Shown here one piece after another: positions 8,323 through 19,938 of a DNA stretch of 64,000 bases. The stretch covers positions 682,001-746,000 of the forward strand of contig JAGMWG010000007.1 in the NCBI GenBank assembly GCA_020744225.1, in the 5' to 3' direction. A program made the translations under genes and the position numbers. Within the stretch, counting starts at the first letter, position 1, and every line of letters starts with the position of its first letter. The notes beneath the pieces were generated by a model that had not been told where the DNA came from, did not search any database, and saw only the letters and a program-made list of their open reading frames with translations. The DNA is from Paraphoma chrysanthemicola. Lineage: Eukaryota; Ascomycota; Dothideomycetes; Pleosporales; Phaeosphaeriaceae.

Positions 8323-11300
8323 CTACAACTTCAAGCCTTCGATGAACTTCCTCGCTTCCTCTACACCCTCGTCAACCTTGTCTGCATTGGTACCCTGACC
8401 AATAGCAGTCGGTGCGCCAGGCTTGCCACCCGCCTTACCGCCAATGATAGGAGTGACGGCAGAAGCCCACTTGGGACCGTCTGCGCCAGCGGCTTTGTGT
8501 TGCTACGATCTCATTAGCATTCATGCTGACCCTAAAAAGTAATGAGAACTTACCTCAGCGACATAACATCCATGCACGACCTTGCCCTCTTCTGGGCTCG
8601 CGCTGAATAGATACAGTGACCGATCCTTCAACGCACTCTTGGGCCCTGAAACAGTCTTGATGGCTTCACTGATGGCCTTGTTGACGTTACTTGACCAGTC
8701 CACCTTCTTGACCAAGAACTTCTTTTCTGCGTCCTCGAAGTACTTCGTAACTTCATCTAGAACACGCTTGTTGTCCGCCTTCGCAAACGCCTTTTGCTCG
8801 TCCAAAATGCTCTTCTGGATCTTGGCGAATGCGTCTCGGAGTTCTGACTTCCTGAGGGCGGAGATGGAGAGTTGGTTGAGCTCGAGCTGGAGCTTCTTCG
8901 CTTCGGCTTCCTTGTCCGGACCGAACTTCATCTTGCCAAAAGCCTCGATACGTTCTGAGAAGTCATTTGCGATGCGTTGGACGTTGTAGGCTTCTTGCCC
9001 GGTGACGGCGACAATACGACGAATACCCTTCGCGATGCCAGACTCTTCGATGATGATCAGCTCTTTGATGTCACCAGTCTGCTTGACGTGAGTGCCACCG
9101 CAGAACTCGACAGACACCTTCTCCCACTTTTCGTTCTTGACATCGGCAAGCAGGTCGTCGACAGACACACCCACTGATACAACGCGAACTGGATCCGGAT
9201 ATGTTTCGCCGAAGACAGCGCGGACGCCTCGAATCTCCTTGGCCGTTGCGAGTGGCACATCCTTGGCAAAGACTTCTGAGTTCTGGTGGATGTAGTCTGT
9301 TGAGATGTTCTCCACCTTCCTGAGCTCCGCGTCTGACAAGCCAGCCTTGTGCGAAAAGTCGAAGCGTAGCTTCTCTGGTGCGACGAGTGAGCCTTTTTGG
9401 TCGACTTCGTTGCCGAGCACTTCTCGGAGAGCGTAGTTGAGAACGTGTGTACCGGTGTGGTTGTTTCTGATGGGGTTCCGCCGTAGCTCGTCGAATTCTG
9501 CGATGACTTCGCTGCCGACTTTCAACTCGCCGTACTTGAGGTAGCCAGTGTGTAGAACGTAACCAGCATAGACTTGCACGTTATCGACACCGATCTCAGC
9601 CTCACCATCGATTAGCAATCGACCCGTATCGTACTCCTGACCACCCTGCTCGGCATAGAAATTTGTCTTGTCAAGTAACACGCCAAATTGCTCTCCTTCT
9701 GGTACTTCACTTGTGCTCTTGAGGAATTGCTTGTTGTGATATATGGCCTTGATGGTAGATGTGATGTTCTCACGGCCATACTTGGGGGAATCGTCGGTCT
9801 TGGGTACGTCGTCCATGCCGTCCAGGGCACTGAGGTCGTGCACATCAAGCTTGACAACGACGCCAGCAGCCTTCTTGTCGCCCTTGCTGGCCTCGCGCGC
9901 CTTCTCCTGTGCAACTTCGACCTCCTTATCGTCAATGTTGAGACCGTTCTCTTCCGCCATAATCTTGGTGAGATCGACTGGAAAACCGTAGGTATCGTAT
10001 AATCGCCAGACGTCGTCTCCGGGCAGGTCGTTCGATCCAGACTTCTTCGCCTTGGCTGCGTACTTTCCGAAGATGACTTCACCGCGATCCAGTGACTTGG
10101 CGAATGCCTTCTCCTCTTCGTCAAGAATCTCGATGATGTCCTGCTGCTTCTTCTTGATCTCCGGGAACATATCGCCCATCTGTGCGACCAGGGTCGGGAT
10201 AATCTTGGAGAAGAAGTCGCCAATTTCGACCTCAAAGTACTTGCGCGCATATCGAGCGCCTCTTCGCAGCACTCGTCGCACGACGTATCCTCGTCCAACA
10301 TTGTTGGGTACTCCACCATCCGCGATGGCAAAGCTCATCATGCGGGCGTGGTCTGCAACGACGCGGTATGCGGTATCAATGCCATCTGGGTCCTCCTTGC
10401 CAAACTTGCCATTGTACGGCCGCGCGCCCGTGATCTCTTGTATCCGCTTGAACAGTGGTGTAAAGACATCTGTGTCGTAGTTTGACATCTTCTTCTGCAG
10501 AACCGATACCAGACGCTCGAAACCCATACCAGTATCGATGTGCTTGTTCGGAAGCGATCGTAATGAGCGGTCGGGCTCGCGATTGTACTGTATGAAGACG
10601 TTGTTCCAGATTTCGATGACCTCGGGGTCGTCCTGGTTGACCAGGCTGGCTGCGTTCCTGTATTTGCCATCAACGGGCTCCCTCAGATCGTAGTGCACTT
10701 CTGAGCAAGGCCCACATGGGCCTTGATCACCCATCTCCCAAAAGTTGTCCTTCATGTCTCCAGGCAGGATCTGGTCTTCTGGCACACCAATGCTCTTCCA
10801 CAGCTCCTTCGCCTCCAGATCTGGCTCGAGGCCGTCTGCACCCTCGAAGTATGTGACATACAACCGCTTCGGGTCAATGCCGTATACTTTTGTGAGCAGC
10901 TCCCAGGTGTACCCAACGGCCTCCTTCTTGAAGTAGTCGCCAAAGCTCCAATTGCCCAGCATCTCGAAGAAGGTGTGATGGTAGCTGTCCTTGCCCACAT
11001 CGTCGAGGTCATTGTGCTTTCCGCCGGCGCGAATGCACTTTTGCGAGTTGGCGGCGCGCTTGAGAGTCGCGAAGTCGGAGGAGGGGTCGACGGTGCCTTG
11101 GAAGATGGACTTGTACTGATTCATGCCCGCATTGGTGAAGAGCAGGGTCGGATCGGAGAGGGGCACGACCGAGGAGGAGGGGACTGCATTGTTGGTCAAT
11201 TGGCGCGTTCTTTACGTGCAATGCTGAATGTTGCTTAAACTTTTCATATAGCATCATTGAGTGACTCGACGTACCGAATGTGTGCCCATTCTGCTTAAAG

Positions 11301-11563
11301 TAGTCCAAGAAGGTCTGGCGCACCTTTGCGGCGCCCCATTCGTGCTGCTCGTCGACGAGCGCCATGTTTGCGGCCTGCGCGTTGCCGTGGAGGGGTATCT
11401 GCGGTGCTCGCGTGGAGTGCACGAGGCGTATATTGCGGGCAAAGAAAGAAGTCTGGGGTCGTGAGTGTCGGATGAGGCAGTGGCAGGTTGGAGTCACGGG
11501 TATTCTGCCTCTTGTCGGGCGGTGACTCAGAGCGGCGTTCGCAGTTGTGCGCTTCAGCAACAT
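8323..11563 (-). CDS. ALA1: Alanyl-tRNA synthetase, probable dual cytosolic/mitochondrial
   Basis: This enzyme charges tRNA-Ala with alanine using ATP. Three exons join in frame: 11275-11563, 8554-11183 and 8323-8502, with introns of 91 and 51 bases. The long product is 1032 aa; starting at the inner ATG (11365) it is 966 aa, close to the usual eukaryotic cytosolic length. Visible features are the class II catalytic core (LLFTNAGMNQY, then GRGYVVRRVLRRG), the editing-domain metal motif GTHVLNYAL with the later CGGTHV, and a C-terminal domain whose last exon contains a GGK-rich stretch typical of AlaRS ends. The 66-residue extension before the inner ATG is rich in Arg and Ser, poor in acids and holds FFARNIRLVHSTRAP, which resembles a mitochondrial presequence and its cleavage site. 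It is divergent from the gene at 11821 across 257 bases. Confidence 0.96.
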
Positions 11564-11820
11564 TCATGAAACTGAATGGAGGAGCTGCACGTTGGCGGGG
11601 CTTGTCCCTCCCGATCTGCGAACCGACGCACGCCCGCTATGCTCCCTTCTGGAAGCTTCACGCACCTGCGCTGAGACCACTATAACAACAACAATGTCCG
11701 CGCCCACCACTGCGATTGTTACCTTATGATTCTGTTGGAATAGCACACGCGCTTATCGTCGGTCTTGACGTTCCTTATCATTGCGACCTAGAGTGACACG
11801 ACACACGATAGCTGGGATGG

Positions 11821-12572
11821 ATGGCGGAGGTAGTAGCTTCCGGTAGCCCCAACACGCCCCAAACACCAGCACCGCATGCTTCCCATGGCACCAAGAGGGC
11901 GGCTGAGAATGGGCTGGAGCATGAGCAACGGCTGAGCAAGCGCTTCGACCTGCTGAACCTTGGTAAGAGAACTCACCTTAGGCACTTCCCCATTGCTGAC
12001 ACCTCGCAGTGGACCACAATGGCACGCGTCTGTACATTCCCGTTCCAGGCTCGACTGATGCCACCCTTCCGCGTCCAGCAGGCGACCCAATTGCTACACC
12101 GCACCCACTAGCAGCGACCATACCACTGCAGAAGAGCAAGCCTAAGCCCAAGCGGCGCCCTGCACGAACCTCCGATGGCATGGAAGTCGAAGACACACCC
12201 CACCGTGTCTATATCCACGACCTGGCAGCCGAGCTCAGCGACATCGAGTCCGACGAAGAGAACCCTATCTTCCTATCCGACATCGAGAAGCATCTCTCCA
12301 AGATCCCCAAGCACGTGCTGCTAGGCCCCGAGCCCAAGTCGACCGAGCACAACCAGATCGTGCTCTACAATGTGCCGACCAGTCTCACAGTGCCAGAAGA
12401 GCAGGACAATGTGCGCAAGGCCATTGTCGAGGCAAGACAACGCATACGCAGCAAGCAGGCGAATCCACTGCGGGAGCCCGAACGGCCGAGCGTCACAAGT
12501 GCACCAGCAGAAACATACATGGCAGATATACCCCAAGCAGCCACCGACGAAGACGCAATGGACATCGACTGA
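11821..12572 (+). CDS. Conserved fungal protein of unknown function
   Basis: Exons 11821-11962 and 12010-12572 are joined across a 47-base intron to give 234 aa. The first exon is a low-complexity, Pro/Ala-rich segment. The splice restores the block FDLLNLVDHNGTRLYIPVP, and a central acidic region with HDLAAELSDIESDEENPIF leads into an amphipathic stretch and a LYNVPTSL-type motif. The end is acidic. A KPKPKRRP cluster looks like a nuclear localisation signal. The pattern resembles a small conserved ascomycete family, but I cannot name it. The start is the first ATG in frame; an ATG at 11817 is out of frame. Confidence 0.8.
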
Positions 12573-12653
12573 TGCAGTCTTGAACTTCATATACGATTTA
12601 GATCTATCTACAATACACGCATGATCCAGTCACGCCCGTCTATGCCATGTGTT

Positions 12654-13376
12654 TTACCGTCTGAATCGATCCACGAAACCCCGTAACGCCGCTTTTGCCT
12701 GTTGTGGCCGTGGCGGTAACGCCGCTGTCTGTCCTTGCTCTACATCCCCATGTCTACTGCTCCCTCCTACTACTCCACTCTCCTGTGCGCTCTGTGGTGG
12801 TGCTACGCCATACTGCGGCATCTCCATGCCCGACGCGTTCTGATTGCCGTTCACTTTCGTCGCACCCGGTGGCGCAAAGTACTGCGGCGGCGCATCATTG
12901 TTGAAGTACTGTGGCGGCGGTTCCGCGTACGGTCCGCCTGGTCGTTGCTGGTACGGTTGTTGCGGACCGTATGGGTTCTGGTGTTCGTAGAAAGTGAAGT
13001 GGTTTTGGGGGACTTGGCCGTGGCGTTTGCGTTCCGAGTAAGAGATGAGGAACTGTGTTGAGTTAGCATTTATCTTTTGAACGATGGGATGGATCGACGT
13101 ACCCGATGATACCCAAGTAATGGCAGGCCCTTCTTCAACCGTCTCTTCGCATGGATATACCCGCCGATAAACCACGCCATGAAGAGGAAGAACAGCCCGC
13201 CTAACAGGGCCCATTTGATGATTTGTCCTTTCTGCTCTGTGTTAGCATCTCGTCCAGCTCATGCAGATAGCAGAGAAGCAACGTACATCTGTGTACCAGA
13301 ACCCAGGCTCGCCATCAAAACACTCCACATCCCCATCGAAGTCGCGCACACAGTATTCTCTTCTTGACAGAACCAT
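12654..13376 (-). CDS. RCR-like single-pass membrane protein with PPxY motifs
   Basis: Exons 13287-13376, 13103-13231 and 12654-13052 give 205 aa, with introns of 55 and 50 bases. A short cysteine-containing lumenal head ending GFWYTD is followed by one transmembrane helix (IIKWALLGGLFFLFMAWFIGG), a basic cytosolic collar (HAKRRLKKG) and the line LLGYHRFLISYSERKR. The tail is Pro/Gln-rich with two PPQY sequences. This layout fits the fungal RCR family (Congo red resistance, chitin deposition, sorting of plasma-membrane proteins), whose PPxY motifs bind the WW domains of the ubiquitin ligase Rsp5. The family assignment is from architecture; other small fungal membrane proteins share the layout. 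Confidence 0.75.
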
Positions 13377-14645
13377 CTTTCTTTCTGTCCTTGTGATAAT
13401 CTTCCGTTCCAATGCAAGTACGATCCGATGTAGTTCCAGTCTAGTCCGGTCCAGTCCAATGTAGGAAACAATAGATCAACGCAGCGGTGTGTGTATGTGT
13501 ATGTGTAGGTCCAACGAGTACGAGTCGTAAATATCAATCCCAATCCCTCGTGCCACAAAGTCAGGGAGCGAACAAAGCAGCGTAGATCACTCTTCTTCAG
13601 AACCACGTATCCACGACGCAAGGACGTGTGTGGCGTGGCTGTGCCCTAGGTATTTACCCCTTCGGTCCCTCCGCTTCCCGAACACAGAAAGCAGCGTCTC
13701 GTGCGGCGTTGGCGCTGATCCAACACACAGTGTTTCAGTGCCGCGATGGGTTTCGGATTCCTCGGTTTAAGCGTTCTGGCGGGTTTCAAGATGCTGACAC
13801 TAGGTACCGACGACAAAGTAAACGTTGTGATGCGATGAACAACTATAACAATAATAATAATGATGATAGGTGATGATACGATGAATGCGATGCAACGCGA
13901 TGCAAGGAAGCGAACAATTAAATCGAAACAAATGCGCAATTAAAAGGAGTGTTGGTGCGTTGCGGCTCGAATTGTGGCTGGAACAACAGGAGGCTTGAGT
14001 GAGGTTGGGGGGCGCACATTTAGCGCAAGGGACCACGCGTCCGTCGGGTGCGGCCGTGCGCGTATGCATTGCATCGAGTGCGTGTGTGGGGCTGGAATGC
14101 ATGCATTTCTGGAGCTAGTGGGTGGATTTGCCAATGGGGAAGGACGTCACGCGTGTTTTGTGCGCATGGAGGGGAAAGTTCCTGGAGGACATGTGGCGCA
14201 GTTTTAATGATTTAGATTTCAGCTGGTGATCATGTTCGGTGCAAATATGGTCTGGGTCTTGTTCGAGACGTATGATTGATTTTTCCCTTGTGCACATGCG
14301 CGTGCCATCTATTCGCGATAGCTTTATCACTAATATACCATACATCTGCAGACAGTATCTGCCTGCCTGCCTGCCAGGTCTCTATCGCACACAAATACAC
14401 AGAAAAGACAATACAAAACAGAAGACGCTGTGGTATAATGCCACCAGACTCCTCCCCTTAGCCGATGATCCTCGAATGCTGAATCCCCATACAACCGGGA
14501 CGGTTTCGTCCTACAAACCCATAGTGGATACGGTCAATGCTGAAGCCGCCCAAAGGCTCTCACAATTCCGGCGTAGTGCGCCCGAGCGGTGAGCGGAAAC
14601 AAAAGTATACTTGTTCAAACAGTGAAAGCAAAATAAAGCGAAAGT
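13377..14645. other. Intergenic, no gene seen
   Basis: This holds the promoter of the RCR-like gene on the left and the 3' side of the Snt2 gene on the right. A GT-rich microsatellite lies at about 13488-13510 and an AAT/ATG-rich stretch at about 13845-13870. Open frames are short and carry no recognisable domain. Confidence 0.6.
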
Positions 14646-17600
14646 CTAATGTAGCAAATTGCGAAGCGAAGGGCTTGCACTGGCCCCTGTGTTGGCACGC
14701 TCGGTGGGTGCTGACGTGACCGCTGGTGCGTCGCGCATTATTGTGTCGCGAGGAGTCGAGGGACGTCCGGGAGCGGGACTACCGTGCTGCAGGCCGGCGT
14801 ACTGCGGCACAACTGACGCGGGCCCAGTGTAAGGGCTTTCGGTGGAGCGTGCCGAATGATGCCCATGTGGATGTGTTGGCGAATACGGTAAACCATGAGG
14901 CGAATGCATGCCATTAACAATCATTGCTCCGTTGACGATATGCAGCGGTGGCGGTCCACTAGCTGGCGGTGGAGGGTACGAGCCACGAGGAGGCACCGAT
15001 GGCATCTGCGAATGCGGTGGTGGAGCAGAGTACGGTGGGTAGCCGTTCGACAGTGGGTACGGAGCATGGAAGGGTGGAGGGTGACTCGCTGGATTAGCAT
15101 GCGGGGGTGAAGCATGACTCATTCCGTTGTGAATGTGGTGTGGGGGATGCCCTGGGGGCGCGGCCGGCGCATGCCAGCCCGGCAATGGAGGTGGCTGATT
15201 CGAGGTGAGCGGTGGAGGACCACTCGGGAGAGCCCATGGGCCTGCCATTGCAGGTGGAGGTGGTGCTACAAACGGCTGCACCGGAGGCGATCGGAGAGCT
15301 AGCTGTTGTGCCTCCGCATGTACAGACAGCGATCTCTCACGTTCCTCATCTTCTTCTGCTCCATTTTGTCTCTTCCAGTGGCATTTCTGGCATAAATACG
15401 AGACGGCTCCAGCCACCGAAGAATTGACGTCAGGTCGAGGTTGACCTTCGGGTACAATGGAAACCACTGGTGGTGCGTCCGTCATTGTGTGGTCTGTCGA
15501 CTTATTGACAATCTGCCCGTTCTCAAGCAGCGGTTTCTGGTCGATCGGCGCGGTACCATTCAAGCCAACGCCGTTAGGTGGTAATGGACCATCAACAATC
15601 CGCGATATAGTTTGCGAGGGTGGCGATAGGGAGTCGGCTTTCCACCACCGAGGACTTGCCTCAACCTTACACCGCACACACTTGCGCGCAATTCTTGGTG
15701 CGGCGGCTTCATTTGACTCCTCCTTCACAGGCAGCCCGGCGTTGGACTGCCGTCCTCTGCCGCCTGCCTGCGTTTGTGTAGCGACAGCGGATGCTCTGCG
15801 ATTCGGTTGAGTCGATGCGATTTGTGGGACGATGCGTGTCGATTGATCCACCAGATTGGCCTTGCGCGCTGTGCCTGTGAGAGTGAGATCTGCCTGCTTG
15901 AACTCTTGCGCAAACAACTGTAGTGCAACCATGTCTTTTCCTTCCACTTCCTCGTTCATCGGATGGACCAAGGCCTTCGGCGAATGCTCCTTACACCATA
16001 TAGCTGCGACCATGGAGCCTGTGTCGCCATTCAATGTGACGGTCGCCACGGCATCGCGTCGGGAGGCTTTGACGGGAGTCATGTCAAATCCAAAAACGTA
16101 TCCAGCGCCGTGTGCACAACCGACATGGAAAGTTGCATGGCATTGCAGACATGACGCGCATGCGCCATGGCTTGTCTTGCAAAGCTTGCAGATAGCGTCG
16201 TACCGAAGCGTTGGAGCGCCAATGCCTTCCACCATATCGAATCGTGTGGCACTGCTGAACTTGATTTCTGGGTGCCATAGCGCACAATACACGTGCACCC
16301 AGTTATTGTCAGCTGTGCGCTTCAAAGGCTCTCGTGGAACCACAGGTCGACCCTTCTCCTGCTGCTTGAGACGATATTCCTCCTTTGCTCTATCGATGAG
16401 CTCCTTTTCGAGCCGCTCCTTCTCGCGATCTCTGTCGGTCTTTTTCTTGTGCGTGACCTTAGGCTGCTCGTAGAATTCAGGGTCGGTATCTTTGTAAGGA
16501 CATAACACGCATTCGTAGGTCTAGTTATATCAGTACCGTGTATTTGCTCATCATGCAGACAACTTACATAAGACACGCTTTCCTTCTTGTCATTCTTGCA
16601 AGTGTCACAATACCACTTGTTGGCCTGGCGAGGATCGTCGACTCCATAGCAAGACTTGTGCACCGTCAAACGACATGCCGAACACTCCAGGCGGGGGCCT
16701 TCCGCTGAGCGACAGACAGCGCATGGCAAGGCTCGAAGACGAGGTGGAGCTGGAACAGGTGGAGGAGTGGGTGCCTTGGGAGCGGGTGGAGCCTTCTCCT
16801 TCTCTTTCTTCTTCGCAGCCAAGTCGTTGTTCGGTGTGGATGATCCACTGTCACCGTTCGCGGTTACGTTCGTCTTCTGCTTTTTCTTGGGAGGTTCGGC
16901 GAGAACCTGTGCAGCTGCAGTCGGGGCATCAATGTATTCTGGGGTACCGTTCATGGAGCTGGGGTCGGTTTGCGCTGCGTATACCTCACGGAGAAGCTCC
17001 TCGTCAATCCTCCTTTTCCAGGCTTTGCCTCCTCCTTGCGCGACTTTCTTTGCGATCTCATCAACGTTTTCCCATTTGACCGCATATTTGCGCCATAAGT
17101 TTGCGCAGCGCAAGCACAAAGCAATTAAGAAGCCGGTCTTGTCCTTGGAACGACCATCTGCTGGCAGCATTTGGCCGGGTGAGACGCCGGGTGCACGTCT
17201 CCATTGCCGTGAATGTCGACCGTTGCAGAACTTACAAGCGAAAGCGCGTTTCCGTTGTATCGCTTTGTCGTTGTCAAACGCAGAGTCGTCTTGATTGTCT
17301 GCCACATCGTCAAGGAGCCGCGATTGTGCATCTGGCTCCACTCTCTTGCTCCGGCCTTTGCGGTTGCTGTACGATCCCCAAATCTCCCGGCCCTTTGGCG
17401 TCTTCTTCCACATGTAGTAGTACCGCACAGCATCTCCATAGAACATGTTCTTGCTTGTGTGTACGCGGACGCTGCGGATCTCGGATCCGTACTTGGCAAC
17501 GCCTTCATTCCACTTCTTCTCCTCTTCCTTGCTCAGTTCTGGCTCCTTCAAATCCTTTCGCTTGTCAATTTTCTTTACGTGTTTGAGTGCTATGTCTGCG

Positions 17601-19938
17601 TCGTACTGATGCTTCGTAAAGAGGGTCAAGCACCGGTCCAGGAAATTTGTGCACCATGGTTCGACTCCGACATGCTTCGCTAGAGCTTTTGCACGATCCA
17701 TGTAGGCTTTCACCTGCTCTTCTGTGACCGTTGGCGCATTGTCTTCGCCTCGGGTGGAGTGGACCCCAAGAGGCGGCATCTTGAACATGAGCTCTGCGGT
17801 ACACTTTGAGTCTTTATTGGGAAGATCTTCGCCGCGTCGCACGTAACCAGGTGGCTCGTCCATGACCCACTTTGGACGTTTGGCTTTCTCAGCCTTGTCT
17901 GCCTCGATAGCTGCAACAGTCTCCTTGGACAGCTTGCCCTCTTTCTTGTTGCCGGCAGCCTTGACATAACGTTTCTTAATCTCGGCAGGCTTTACCAGCT
18001 CCACAGGATGGCCGTGCCATACATTAACATTCGCTTGATGTCGAGGTCCTAGTCGTGAGCTGGCACGGGGGTAAATGGCACGATCGTCGTACTGCAGGGC
18101 ATCCTCTACGCGTGCGTGTATACCAAGATAGCGCATGGGCCACATTTTTGCCAGTGCTATCTCAGCTTGCGTACCTGGGTGAGAGTCGACATGGTTGTCT
18201 GGGTCGGGGGTGTTGGCGTTTGTGTCGCCGCCTGCTTCCTCCTCTTCCTCATCAAGCATCTCTTCCTCGTCGCCATCTTCACCTGCAGCACCCAACAGCG
18301 GAGTCCTCCGAGCTTCGAGCTTCTTTTCTTGGGCTCTGCTGCATGGGCCACAAGCCCATGCGAATCCGCGCGATGGCTTCTTTAGCAATGGTGGGCGGAC
18401 GCAATTCATGTGGTAGGTGTTGTGACAGACAGCACATTCGACAGAGTCATTCCTAGAATATATGGTAAGCAGTGCCTAAGCCAATTCAGCATGGCAGACT
18501 TACGATGCACAAAAGCCGACACAGCGCTTGCAGCTCTTGACAGCACTGGTCAGCTCCTTGACCCGACTTGTCTCCAGACAGATGTATTTCCAGCGTTCGT
18601 CCAGGGCCTTCTTTACTTTGTCGGGAACATTGATCACCTGCGAGGTAGGAATGACATCATACCACCGATGGATGAAGCGATCAAACACTTGGTTGAACCA
18701 GAAGCTGTCCTTCGATTTGCGGTACTCGTCGAGATCGCCGATTTCGCTCCGATGCAGAATCTGACATTTGCCTCGGAGAGAAGTGATGGGGCACAAATCT
18801 GAGTGCATGGTGGCATACACCAAACGGGAGTCATTATTGTAGCGTTGCACATCTCGTGGCCGATAAAACCAATTCACTCGTAATGACTCGACGCGCTGCT
18901 TAGGGTCGTTGTCGACGTGGATAAATTCCATGACCCGGCAAAGGTAGTAAGGCTCGCCTGGCGGCTCGCACACGAGGTACACTTGGTCTAGACGCCCAAT
19001 TAGAACCCGTAAACAAAGCCGCACGACGTGGCTGGCGCAACGTAATGATTTTCAGCTGCAAGGAAAACAAATCAGAACTCACCATTGACGGACACCGTCT
19101 GGCCATCGTCGGCCACCATTTGGCCGTTTTTTAATATTGCACCGGTATTTTCGAAGGTCAGCATGTTCGTTTCCCGTGCATTGTTGGCAACCATGACCTG
19201 ATTTCCGCGTTTGGGCGCAGTTTGAGTTGGCGCAGCGGAATTTTGATGGGTTCCATTGGTGGCAGCGGCAGCATTCTTTCGTCGCTTCGTAGTGGCCTGC
19301 GCAGTGCTGGGCTGGGTTACTGCTGCGACCGCTGATGTGCCGGAAATATTGGGGTTCGGTGGCTCGTCTCTGGTGTTGGCTCCGGGATTACCCCACGACC
19401 CATTGCCTTGAGCAGGCGCGGAACCTTTCTTACTACTCACACCAGAAGGTTGGCCACTGTCAGCAACCACAGAATTACGCGACGGCGGATCAGATATGTT
19501 GCCGTTGGTGGCAGGAGCGGCCATTTCGAAATCCATTTCGGTGTCCTCAGCATAGTTCGGCCGCGATCTGCCGGGGCGGTTGCGCGACCGCGTGCCATAC
19601 GGCGCGGCGCCATTCTCCTCAGGATCCTTGGATGACGACGGCGCTGAATTTGAGGTTCCATTTGCTGCGTCTTGTGACTCTTGCAGAACTTCTGAGGCCG
19701 TAGACGCGTTGTTAGAAGTTTGCGCGGGAATGCGATCGTCTGCGGAAGAAGCCGCAGGCGTCGAATTCCTTGTTGAAGAGGCCTTGCTGGTGGTTTTCGA
19801 GGGCGCGGATTCATCTGCAGGATTTAGGCCGTTGACTGCGCGGCCCTGCGCATCGTCGTGGTTGCGCGTCGAGTCTGTGACTGGGTGATCTGCAGCATTG
19901 GTGGACGAAGCCTCGCCCTCGCCGTTCCTTGGGTCCAT
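14646..19938 (-). CDS. SNT2: Snt2-type BAH/PHD chromatin regulator
   Basis: Four exons (19083-19938, 18504-18987, 16568-18452, 14646-16520) with introns of 95, 51 and 47 bases encode 1699 aa. In order: a low-complexity Ser/Thr/Asn-rich head with a basic RSRNRPGRSRP patch; a BAH domain (about 287-430, VYLVCEPPGEPYYLCRVMEF); a PHD finger completed by splicing (CAVCHNTYHMNC); a SANT-like region (KMFYGDAVRYYY-like); a GATA-like finger (CKFCNGRHSRQWRR); a second PHD with an extended PHD (CAVCRS, CVLCP, HVYCALWHPE); another CxxC pair (CVRCKVEASPRWW ... CQKCHWKRQ); and a long Pro/His-rich tail. This order is characteristic of Snt2, which in yeast works with Ecm5 and the Rpd3 deacetylase in stress-responsive chromatin control. 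The tail is far longer than in yeast. Confidence 0.93.

Noticed and set aside
9612..10331. 239-codon frame inside the alanyl-tRNA synthetase gene
   Set aside because: It is an out-of-frame shadow rich in Arg/Ser/Thr, lying within a well-supported exon.
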